A program made the translations under genes and the position numbers. Shown in pieces: positions 1 to 4,822 of a stretch of DNA of 7,854 nucleotides. The notes under the pieces were generated by a model that did not search any database, was not told where the DNA came from, and saw nothing but the letters and a program-made list of their open reading frames with translations. Source of the stretch: Treponema sp. UBA1233 (GTDB taxonomy: Bacteria; Spirochaetota; Spirochaetia; Treponematales; Treponemataceae); contig DBWR01000013.1 in the NCBI GenBank assembly GCA_002309305.1, positions 1-7,854 on the forward strand, written 5' to 3'. How positions within the stretch are numbered: the stretch's first letter is position 1; every line of letters starts with the position of its first letter.

Positions 1-116
1 AGTTTTATTCCACTGTCGCTTTCAACTTTTATAGAGAATCTTTCCATTTGCGCCGATATTTCCGAAATCAGGTTTATCGACCTTGCAGTTATGATAAATG
101 GAGGTTCATAGCTCAT
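1..116 (-). CDS. Fic family protein, N-terminal fragment (continues beyond window start)
   Basis: Reading the minus strand from an ATG at 116 gives 38 open codons up to the window edge. The peptide begins MSYEPPFIITARSINLISEI and later reads SAQMERFSIKVESDSGIK. This matches the usual N-terminus of Fic/DOC-domain proteins of the 'YEPPF.IT..i..L.aeIse..g' type, which precedes the RIxTIxxSLAIEGNTLS segment and the catalytic HxFx(D/E)GNGR motif. Those parts lie outside the window, so neither AMP-transferase activity nor inhibitory-helix class can be judged. There is no Shine-Dalgarno sequence in front of the ATG. A TATAAT box ends only six bases upstream, so the transcript probably starts at or next to the start codon. 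The family call rests on N-terminal resemblance only. Confidence 0.68.
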   Translation of the reverse strand, partial: MSYEPPFIITARSINLISEISAQMERFSIKVESDSGIK

Positions 117-122
117 GCTTCA

Positions 123-151
123 ATTATACCACAAATTCGGTGCTTGACCAA
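123..151 (-). promoter_or_regulatory. Promoter of the Fic-family gene
   Basis: On the minus strand, TTGGTC (146-151) and a perfect TATAAT (123-128) are separated by 17 bp. The expected transcription start (about 116-117) coincides with the A of the ATG at 116, predicting a leaderless mRNA. Confidence 0.55.
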
Positions 152-163
152 GTTCCAAATCCC

Positions 164-192
164 TTGATTTTTAGCCTATTGTGACGTATTAT
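164..192 (+). promoter_or_regulatory. Promoter of the mscS-hydrolase operon
   Basis: TTGATT (164-169) and TATTAT (187-192) are separated by 17 bp, giving a likely start near 199. The resulting leader of about 80 nt includes the 7-bp tandem repeat at 229-260. Confidence 0.45.
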
Positions 193-228
193 TGTATCAG
201 CATTCAGTAAAAAAAATTCCACATTCTT

Positions 229-260
<32 letters not shown>

Positions 261-280
261 AATCCAAAGGGGGCAAAGAA

Positions 281-1198
281 ATGGACGACGCTGTTGAGGC
301 TGCAAAAGAAGTTACTGCAGAAGTTGCCGAGACAACCAAAAGCTTTTTACACATTGACGATTTACAGAAATATCTGACATGGCCAAACATGATGAAAATA
401 ATCGCAAGCCTTGTGACTATTTTCCTGTTCTTTTTGGTCTATAAACTAATCCGGCATCTGATGAACAAAACGGCTTCAAAAAAATTCCAGCCGCACACAA
501 TGGTAATCTTGAACAAGCTGTTACGCTACCTGTTCTTTGTACTTGTTGTAATGTACGTGCTGAGCCTTTTTGGAATCGACTTGTCGGCAGTTTGGGGAGC
601 TGCGGGTATCGCAGGAATTGCCATCGGTTTTGCGGCCCAGACATCTTTCAGCAACCTTATAAGCGGTTTCTTCATCATGGTGGAACGTTCCATGAAAATC
701 GGTGACTACATCGAAGTATCGGGTGTAAGCGGCATCGTGGACAACATCGGCCTGTTGAGCGTTTCAATCCACACTTTGGACAACCAGCTGATACGCATTC
801 CAAACAGCACCATCATCGGAACAAACCTCATAAACTACAGCCACTTTGAAAAACGGCGCTTTGTATTTGACCTGCCCATAAGCTACGACTCTGACATGGA
901 CCTGGCTCTGCAGGCGGCAAATGAAGTTGCGGACATCTGCATGAAGGAAGGCATCGTTTTAACCGACCCGGCACCCAAGGCATACTACGACGGATTTGGA
1001 TCTGCGGTAAACCTTAAGCTTGCCATCTGGTTTGACAGGACAAAACTTTTGGATACAAAGAATGCAATTTACACTACGACGGTAAAAGTATTCAACAAAT
1101 ATGGAATCGTCATTCCGTTTACAAGATACGACATTTCAATTCTGGAAAAACCGGAACCCAAGACCGAACCCAAAAAGCGGATTACAAAAACCAAGTAG
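281..1198 (+). CDS. Small-conductance mechanosensitive channel (MscS family)
   Basis: This is an inner-membrane channel that opens under membrane tension to release solutes during hypo-osmotic shock. At 305 residues it is close to the size of E. coli MscS. After an acidic, soluble N-terminus come hydrophobic segments at about residues 38-58 and 82-99. The Ala/Gly-rich pore helix spans about 101-133 and includes GIAIGFAAQTSFSNLISG. The MscS beta domain follows, with VERSMKIGDYIEV (134-146), the V/IPN motif as IRIPNST (171-177), and a mixed alpha/beta C-terminus that reaches the terminal beta strand region FNKYGIVIPF (271-280). The last 16 residues are a Lys/Pro/Glu tail. The start is supported by AAAGGGGG at 266-273, 7 bases before the ATG. 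Only 19 bp separate its stop from the downstream hydrolase start, so the two are probably co-transcribed. Family assignment is firm; subtype and gating properties are not deducible. Confidence 0.95.
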   Translation: MDDAVEAAKEVTAEVAETTKSFLHIDDLQKYLTWPNMMKIIASLVTIFLFFLVYKLIRHLMNKTASKKFQPHTMVILNKLLRYLFFVLVVMYVLSLFGIDLSAVWGAAGIAGIAIGFAAQTSFSNLISGFFIMVERSMKIGDYIEVSGVSGIVDNIGLLSVSIHTLDNQLIRIPNSTIIGTNLINYSHFEKRRFVFDLPISYDSDMDLALQAANEVADICMKEGIVLTDPAPKAYYDGFGSAVNLKLAIWFDRTKLLDTKNAIYTTTVKVFNKYGIVIPFTRYDISILEKPEPKTEPKKRITKTK

Positions 1199-1217
1199 AC
1201 TGGAGGGAGGGAGAGAG

Positions 1218-2204
1218 ATGGAACTCTGGCAGATAATACTGATTGTTGGACTGGGTGTACTACTCATAGTGGGCATTATCATCACGATATTTGCAAACAA
1301 ATTCATCACGTCCTTTTTCATGCCCAAGACAAAAGCGTGGAATGCTGTTCCATGGCAAAAGAAATCCGCCCCAAAAACAGACAGGGAAAAGGAAATCCAG
1401 GAATGCAAGGATTCAACCAGGGAAAAAGCCCAAAAATGGAGGGATTCAAGCACTGTTCAGGACCTGTGGGTAAACTCAAGGGAAGGATACAGGCTCCATG
1501 GATTTTTCTATCCTGCAAAAAAAGAAAGCCACAAATATGCACTCTGCATACACGGCTACAGGGGAAACACCGCAAACACCGCTCCTTACGGACTGCACTA
1601 TGCAGAAATGGGCTTTAATGTGATTCTTACGGAAAACCGTTGCATAGGTCAAAGCGAAGGCAAATTCCTTAGTATGGGATGGAACGAAAAATTCGACGTG
1701 CTTGCATGGCTCAACTGCATCACCGAAATGGACAAGGATGCTCAAATCATACTTCACGGAGAAAGCATGGGGGCCGCCATTGTCCTTATGACACTTGGAG
1801 AAGCAGTTCCCGAAAACCTGAAGTGTGCCATAGCTGACAGTGCCTTTGACACAGCATTGAATCAATTCAAGCACCTCGGAAAACACAAGTTGCATAAAAA
1901 AACAAATATGGGACTTTATATCGGCAAGTTTTTCATCCGCATGAGGCTAGGGTTCAACATAAAAAAAGTGTCATGCATAAAGCAGCTTAAAAAAGCCAAA
2001 ACGCCGGTTCTTTTGATTCACGGAGGAGCAGACACTCTTGTTCCGACGACGATGCTAACGCCAATCTACAATTCGATTCCGTCACCCAAGGACTGGTTCA
2101 TTTTTCCCGAGGCAAAGCACTGCCAGTCGATTTTTGCTCACCCACAGACCTACTGGGAAAAAATCCACGAGTTCATCTACAGGACTGCCCCGGAATTGTT
2201 ATAA
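1218..2204 (+). CDS. Membrane-anchored alpha/beta hydrolase
   Basis: This is a predicted serine hydrolase of 328 residues with an N-terminal membrane anchor (about residues 4-26, very hydrophobic) and a charged linker (about 48-75). The alpha/beta-hydrolase domain shows the oxyanion-hole motif HGYRG (112-116), the nucleophile elbow GESMG with Ser183, the acid in HGGADTLVP (Asp272) and the histidine in EAKHCQS (His301). The triad is therefore complete. The architecture resembles BAAT/YqkD-like and 'bem46-like' hydrolases that are tethered by one N-terminal helix; the substrate is unknown. The frame is open upstream to 1101, but the ATG at 1218 is chosen because GGAGGGAGG at 1202-1210 lies 7 bases before it and the upstream extension overlaps mscS. 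It is the second gene of the mscS operon. No functional link between the channel and the hydrolase is evident. Confidence 0.88.
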   Translation: MELWQIILIVGLGVLLIVGIIITIFANKFITSFFMPKTKAWNAVPWQKKSAPKTDREKEIQECKDSTREKAQKWRDSSTVQDLWVNSREGYRLHGFFYPAKKESHKYALCIHGYRGNTANTAPYGLHYAEMGFNVILTENRCIGQSEGKFLSMGWNEKFDVLAWLNCITEMDKDAQIILHGESMGAAIVLMTLGEAVPENLKCAIADSAFDTALNQFKHLGKHKLHKKTNMGLYIGKFFIRMRLGFNIKKVSCIKQLKKAKTPVLLIHGGADTLVPTTMLTPIYNSIPSPKDWFIFPEAKHCQSIFAHPQTYWEKIHEFIYRTAPELL

Positions 2205-2213
2205 GAAGATTAC

Positions 2214-2229
2214 CGGGGTCACCGCCCCG
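2214..2229. terminator. Hairpin between convergent genes, possible bidirectional terminator
   Basis: CGGGG (2214-2218) pairs with CCCCG (2225-2229) around a 6-base loop, 9 bp after the hydrolase stop and 11 bp past the end of the convergent DUF4190 gene. The tract following it is only weakly T-rich on either strand, so termination is plausible but not convincing. Confidence 0.35.
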
Positions 2230-2240
2230 ATAAATCACTA

Positions 2241-2846
2241 TCAGTTGGATTCCTCTTCCTCGGCACCTTCATCTTCGTCCAGACCCCAGTCAATTTCACC
2301 GAGGGCTTGGAACATACCTTTCAAACCTTTTGCAGTTTCCTTATGAACCTCTTTTGCCGCATCGGTCAATCCGTCAGTCAAGGCTTGTGCGGCATCGGTT
2401 AATCCCTGTTCAAGACCGTCCACATCGATTGAATCCACGATTTCATCTGCAGCCTTATCCAATGCCTCGCTCAGTTCATCAGTAGATTCTTCCTTCTTGG
2501 AATCCTTCTTTTTATCAGACTTGTCTTTTATTGAATCGAAGACCTCATTCCATTCTTTTGAATTGACGACTTCCTTGCTGACCTTGTTTACATTGTAAGC
2601 ACATATTGCACATGAAATGAACACTATCGTGCTTATTGCGGCACCGACTATGCCCATTACCAAACCTGCGGTTGCCTTACCATCTTTTCCCTTTTTATTA
2701 GCCACAACACCAAATACGATGGCCAAAATACCAAGAATAAGACCTATCCATGCAAACATACCAAAACAAATCAATACAAGCGAAAGGATTCCGCACACCA
2801 ACGAAGCTACCGCCATACCGTTTGTCTTTTTCTGTTCATCTGCCAT
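2241..2846 (-). CDS. DUF4190-type small membrane protein with long acidic tail (paralogue 1)
   Basis: This 201-residue protein starts MADEQKKTNG. A DUF4190-like core follows: a first membrane hairpin at about residues 11-49 (GMAVASLVCGILSLV, then FAWIGLILGILAIVFGVVAN), a basic turn KKGKDGK (51-57), and a third segment at about 58-84 ending in a Cys pair. The rest (85-201) is soluble, with a Lys/Asp/Glu-rich linker (104-125), a helical stretch with an 11-residue repeat (148-169) and an acidic terminus (DEDEGAEEEE). DUF4190 proteins have no established biochemical role. The ATG at 2846 is preferred over a TTG at 2852 because AGGAGG sits 9 bases from the ATG but only 3 from the TTG. The DNA around the ribosome binding site and first seven codons is almost identical to paralogue 2, pointing to gene duplication. 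Its own promoter is at 2873-2901. Confidence 0.85.
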   Translation of the reverse strand: MADEQKKTNGMAVASLVCGILSLVLICFGMFAWIGLILGILAIVFGVVANKKGKDGKATAGLVMGIVGAAISTIVFISCAICAYNVNKVSKEVVNSKEWNEVFDSIKDKSDKKKDSKKEESTDELSEALDKAADEIVDSIDVDGLEQGLTDAAQALTDGLTDAAKEVHKETAKGLKGMFQALGEIDWGLDEDEGAEEEESN

Positions 2847-2872
2847 TTTCAATGACCTCCTCTTATCAAATC

Positions 2873-2901
2873 ATTTTAGACATTCTTTTAATAAAAGTCA
2901 A
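2873..2901 (-). promoter_or_regulatory. Promoter of DUF4190 paralogue 1
   Basis: On the minus strand, TTGACT (2896-2901) and TAAAAT (2873-2878) are separated by 17 bp. The expected start near 2866 leaves a leader of about 20 nt with AGGAGG. Confidence 0.6.
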
Positions 2902-2933
2902 ATCCGTAGAAAATAAAAACCTTGAATCATATT

Positions 2934-2973
2934 ACAAAAAAAAACCGACAAGCATATTGCTCATCGGGTTCAT
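2934..2973 (-). repeat. 40-bp direct repeat, copy 1 (orphan minus-strand terminator)
   Basis: This nearly matches 3883-3922: CCGACAAGC and the 18-base segment ending CATCGGGTTCAT are identical, with one indel and a few substitutions between. On the minus strand it folds as a 9-bp stem (2945-2953 with 2959-2967, 5-base loop) followed by nine T's (2944 down to 2936), a rho-independent terminator. Two of the pairs are G-U on the minus strand but C-A mismatches on the plus strand, so it is built to act on the minus strand. No minus-strand gene ends just upstream of it, so it terminates nothing obvious. Confidence 0.8.
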
Positions 2974-2993
2974 TATGTATTTATTCCCTTGGC

Positions 2994-3021
2994 TTGACAA
3001 ATCTCATAGAGAATGTATAAT
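2994..3021 (+). promoter_or_regulatory. Consensus promoter upstream of the DUF3800 leader RNA
   Basis: A perfect TTGACA (2994-2999) and a perfect TATAAT (3016-3021) are separated by 16 bp. This is the strongest sigma70-type promoter in the window. The transcript should start near 3028, about 33 bases before the terminator hairpin and 85 bases before the DUF3800 start codon. Confidence 0.8.
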
Positions 3022-3027
3022 GATAAT

Positions 3028-3086
3028 CGGGCTGGTCAAAAGATCTCGGTCCACCGTAATGGCGTGGGGATCCCGCGCCTTTTTTT
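3028..3086 (+). ncRNA. Candidate structured leader / small RNA upstream of DUF3800
   Basis: The region between the consensus promoter and the terminator would give an RNA of about 59 nt with no reading frame. Visible pairings are GGTC/GATC closing an AAAA loop (3034-3037 with 3042-3045), CGG/CCG closing TCCA (3047-3049 with 3054-3056), and the 8-bp terminator stem (3061-3068 with 3072-3079). An alternative fold pairs GATC 3042-3045 with 3069-3072 and TCCAC 3050-3054 with 3064-3068. That fold would dismantle the terminator, so the leader could act as a switch. From memory, conserved RNA motifs named DUF3800-I onward have been reported upstream of DUF3800 genes. I cannot say whether this is one of them. 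It could equally be a stand-alone small RNA. Confidence 0.55.
3061..3086 (+). terminator. Rho-independent terminator inside the DUF3800 leader
   Basis: GGCGTGGG (3061-3068) pairs with CCCGCGCC (3072-3079), giving 8 bp with one G-U around a 3-base GAT loop, followed by seven T's (3080-3086). It lies 26 bp before the DUF3800 start, so most transcripts from the upstream promoter should end here unless read-through or antitermination occurs. Confidence 0.85.
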
Positions 3087-3112
3087 ATTAAAAAAGTGGA
3101 GAATAAAGTCCT

Positions 3113-3793
3113 TTGTCAGAAAGAATCCTAAGCTGTTTTATCGATGAAGCTGGTGATTTCGGTGATTTCGAAACTCACTCTCCTTTCTATATTGTCTCTT
3201 TAATTGCTCATGAACAATCAAATCCCATTAAGTCAGAGATAGATGGCCTTGAGCGTTATTTGACAGCTTTGGGCTACCCGAACCATGCGATACATACAGC
3301 CCCATTAATTAGGCGTGAAGGTGACTATAAGTATCTTGACAGGGAAATGCGGCAGAAACTTTTTAATTTATTGTTCAGGTTTGCAAGGAAATGTCCTATT
3401 CGCTTTTTTACGGCTAAGGTAAAAAAATCTGAATGCACAGATTCTGATGTTCTTGAGGCAAAGATAACAAAAGAGATAAAAGCTAAATTGAAGAGTTGTT
3501 ATGAATATTGGAGTGCATTTGAAAAAATCATAATATATTACGATAATGGGCAAAAGCCTTTAAAACGCATCCTTAACATTTTGTTCAATACAATGTTTTC
3601 AAATGTAGAGGTTCGTAAAATCAGTCCGGTAGATTATAAATTATTTCAAGTTGCAGATCTCATATGCACGATAGATCATATCAAGGCTAAAATTGATATA
3701 GGTCAGTTTTCCAATTCTGAAATGGAATTCTTTACCTCGAGACAAAATTTCAAAAAAAATTATTGGCGTAAACTGAATGATCAAAGATTCTAA
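3113..3793 (+). CDS. DUF3800 domain protein (predicted RNase H-like fold)
   Basis: This 226-residue protein matches DUF3800. Near the N-terminus is FIDEAGDFG (residues 9-17), the family's conserved acidic motif. A central strand reads IIIYYDNGQ (139-147). Near the C-terminus is DYKLFQVADLICTI (174-187), with the conserved Asp182. The family is thought to adopt an RNase H-like fold with acidic residues D11, D15, D144 and D182 as candidate metal ligands, and is common in accessory and defence regions. No activity is established for this protein. The start is TTG at 3113, since a stop codon (3104-3106) lies just upstream in frame and no ATG precedes the motif; TGGAGA at 3097-3102 is the likely ribosome binding site, with somewhat long spacing. 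The gene is AT-rich compared with its neighbours (14 of 60 bases are G or C at 3481-3540), opposes the flanking DUF4190 genes, and sits between 40-bp direct repeats, all consistent with acquisition. Confidence 0.85.
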   Translation: MSERILSCFIDEAGDFGDFETHSPFYIVSLIAHEQSNPIKSEIDGLERYLTALGYPNHAIHTAPLIRREGDYKYLDREMRQKLFNLLFRFARKCPIRFFTAKVKKSECTDSDVLEAKITKEIKAKLKSCYEYWSAFEKIIIYYDNGQKPLKRILNILFNTMFSNVEVRKISPVDYKLFQVADLICTIDHIKAKIDIGQFSNSEMEFFTSRQNFKKNYWRKLNDQRF

Positions 3794-3882
3794 TTCCATT
3801 TTCAATTATGTTGGATGATGGGAAAAACATAAGAATCGGTGTGCCCTCGTTGAATTAAGTTTGGAAGAAACCATCAATTCAG

Positions 3883-3922
3883 ACAAAAAAACCCGACAAG
3901 CCTTATTGCTCATCGGGTTCAT
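3883..3922 (-). repeat. 40-bp direct repeat, copy 2
   Basis: This is the partner of 2934-2973 and lies 949 bp away in the same orientation, so the pair brackets the DUF3800 promoter, leader and gene. The similarity stops sharply on both sides. Confidence 0.8.
3885..3919 (-). terminator. Rho-independent terminator of DUF4190 paralogue 2
   Basis: On the minus strand, AACCCGATGAGC (3919-3908) pairs with GCTTGTCGGGTT (3901-3890). This gives 12 bp including two G-U pairs around a 6-base loop, followed by T's down to 3885. It starts 32 bp past the stop of the 3952-4332 gene. Confidence 0.85.
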
Positions 3923-3951
3923 AAAGACAAGATTTAGTCTTTAGTATTTAA

Positions 3952-4332
3952 TTACTCACCAAGTAATGAGCCCAAGTCTTCAAGGGCTTTAGACAAATCA
4001 TCCCAATCTCCAGACTCAACTGACTCAGACCACTGCTTCTCCCAGTTTTCTGCGGCCTTCTTTGCCTTCATGGTACAAATGGTGCAAGAAATAGCTACGA
4101 TTGCGCTGATTGCAAGACCAATGATACCCATAACCATACCGGCTGTGGCCTTTGTGTCTTTTCCAGCCTTGTTAGCCATAACTCCAAGAACTACAGCTAC
4201 AATACCGAGTACTACACCAGCCCAAGCTCCGACACCGAAGCAAGCTCCAACCAAAGAAAGAATACCACAAACGAGAGCAGCAATAGCCATTCCGCTTGAC
4301 TTCTTTACTTCATTGTTCTGTTCATCTGCCAT
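3952..4332 (-). CDS. DUF4190-type small membrane protein (paralogue 2)
   Basis: This 126-residue protein starts MADEQNNEVKKSSG. It shares the DUF4190-like core of paralogue 1: GMAIAALVCGILSLV (14-28), GAWAGVVLGIVAVVLGVMAN (36-55), the basic turn KAGKDTKATAG (56-66) and GMVMGIIGLAISAIVAIS with the Cys pair CTIC (66-86). A short acidic tail ends SLLGE and lacks the long repeat-containing extension of paralogue 1. It is predicted to be an inner-membrane protein of unknown role. The frame is open upstream to 4428, but the ATG at 4332 is chosen because GGAGG lies 11 bases ahead and the sequence around it matches paralogue 1 nearly base for base. Its promoter is at 4400-4428 and its terminator at 3885-3919, so it forms a single-gene unit. 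Confidence 0.85.
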   Translation of the reverse strand: MADEQNNEVKKSSGMAIAALVCGILSLVGACFGVGAWAGVVLGIVAVVLGVMANKAGKDTKATAGMVMGIIGLAISAIVAISCTICTMKAKKAAENWEKQWSESVESGDWDDLSKALEDLGSLLGE

Positions 4333-4399
4333 TTTAAATGACCTCCTCCATAATATCAAAACACCCGACAAACCTGCCAGAAAATGTTTTATAAAGTAA

Positions 4400-4428
4400 A
4401 TTATAACACAAGATTTATAATTTAACAA
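4400..4428 (-). promoter_or_regulatory. Promoter of DUF4190 paralogue 2
   Basis: On the minus strand, TTGTTA (4423-4428) and a perfect TATAAT (4400-4405) are separated by 17 bp. The leader to the ATG at 4332 would be about 60 nt. Confidence 0.6.
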
Positions 4429-4451
4429 TCATTTTGAACAAAATTTTACAA

Positions 4452-4478
4452 GTTAATGACAAAATTTTATCAATTAAC
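4452..4478 (-). terminator. AT-rich inverted repeat after DUF4190 paralogue 3
   Basis: A 27-bp imperfect palindrome starts one base past the stop of paralogue 3. GTTAAT/ATTAAC arms enclose GATAAAATTTTGTC, itself nearly palindromic. It is AT-rich and followed by a weak T-containing tract, so terminator function is possible but uncertain. Confidence 0.4.
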
Positions 4479-4479
4479 T

Positions 4480-4755
4480 CTAAATATGGTTCAATATTCC
4501 ACCGGCCGCCGCAGCACCGCAACCAATACATGCAACGCAGGCTACCGTAGCCAACAGTCCCCATGCAAGAGCAATGATGCCGCAAACAAGACCAACACTA
4601 GCCTGTCTGCTTGATTCTGGATTCTTTTTACCGATGATACCGAAAATGATTGCCAGAATACCACAAATTGAGCCAATCCAGCCCAAACTCAAGGCACTAC
4701 CACCAACAGCAATAACCAGGGCGATAATACCCAAAATCAAAGATGCAACTCCCAT
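4480..4755 (-). CDS. DUF4190-like minimal membrane protein (paralogue 3)
   Basis: This 91-residue protein is almost entirely the hydrophobic core. A first hairpin has MGVASLILGIIALVIAVGG (1-19) and LGWIGSICGILAIIFGIIG (24-42). A polar turn KKNPESSRQAS (43-53) follows, then VGLVCGIIALAWGLLATVA (54-72), and the chain ends in a Cys/Ala/Gly-rich stretch with no soluble tail. The plan is the same as paralogues 1 and 2, but the sequence is more diverged and lacks the MADEQ leader. A longer frame begins at a TTG (4776), but AAGGAGG lies inside that extension, 5 bases before the ATG at 4755, which is therefore taken as the start. The role is unknown; it is presumably an inner-membrane protein. It has its own promoter and lies 67 bp downstream of the carboxylesterase, so read-through from that gene is also possible. 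Confidence 0.8.
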   Translation of the reverse strand: MGVASLILGIIALVIAVGGSALSLGWIGSICGILAIIFGIIGKKNPESSRQASVGLVCGIIALAWGLLATVACVACIGCGAAAAGGILNHI

Positions 4756-4782
4756 GCACGCCTCCTTATATTTCAAGTCAAA

Positions 4783-4811
4783 AATCTACAAAAATTTTAT
4801 TGTTCAGTCAA
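4783..4811 (-). promoter_or_regulatory. Promoter of DUF4190 paralogue 3
   Basis: On the minus strand, TTGACT (4806-4811) and TAGATT (4783-4788) are separated by 17 bp, with a start expected near 4776. The -35 box lies in the loop of the inverted repeat at 4799-4822. Confidence 0.5.
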
Positions 4812-4822
4812 TAGGCAACAAT
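4799..4822 (-). terminator. Inverted repeat directly after the carboxylesterase stop
   Basis: ATTGTT (4822-4817 on the minus strand) pairs with AACAAT (4804-4799) around a 12-base loop, followed by AAAATTTTTG. The 6-bp all-weak stem with a large loop makes a poor terminator, so transcription may continue into DUF4190 paralogue 3. Confidence 0.3.

Noticed and set aside
1101..1217. Upstream extension of the hydrolase by 39 codons
   Set aside because: It overlaps mscS and lacks a ribosome binding site, whereas 1218 has an ideal one and begins a membrane anchor.
3806..3832. TTATGTT/AACATAA inverted repeat after DUF3800 as its terminator
   Set aside because: The stem is 7 bp but weak, the loop is 13 bases and no T-run follows, so terminator function is not supported.
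2934..3922. Integron cassette with attC sites flanking DUF3800
   Set aside because: The flanking palindromes end in AACCCGA/TCGGGTT, but they carry T-runs and strand-specific G-U pairs typical of terminators. The core-site geometry of attC is not convincing, and no integrase is in the window.
4363..4371. Possible third copy of the 40-bp repeat (ACCCGACAA)
   Set aside because: Only nine bases match and there is no second arm, so it is likely chance.
4333..4428. Upstream extension of DUF4190 paralogue 2 by 32 codons
   Set aside because: It overlaps the promoter and leader. The ATG at 4332 has a good ribosome binding site conserved with paralogue 1.
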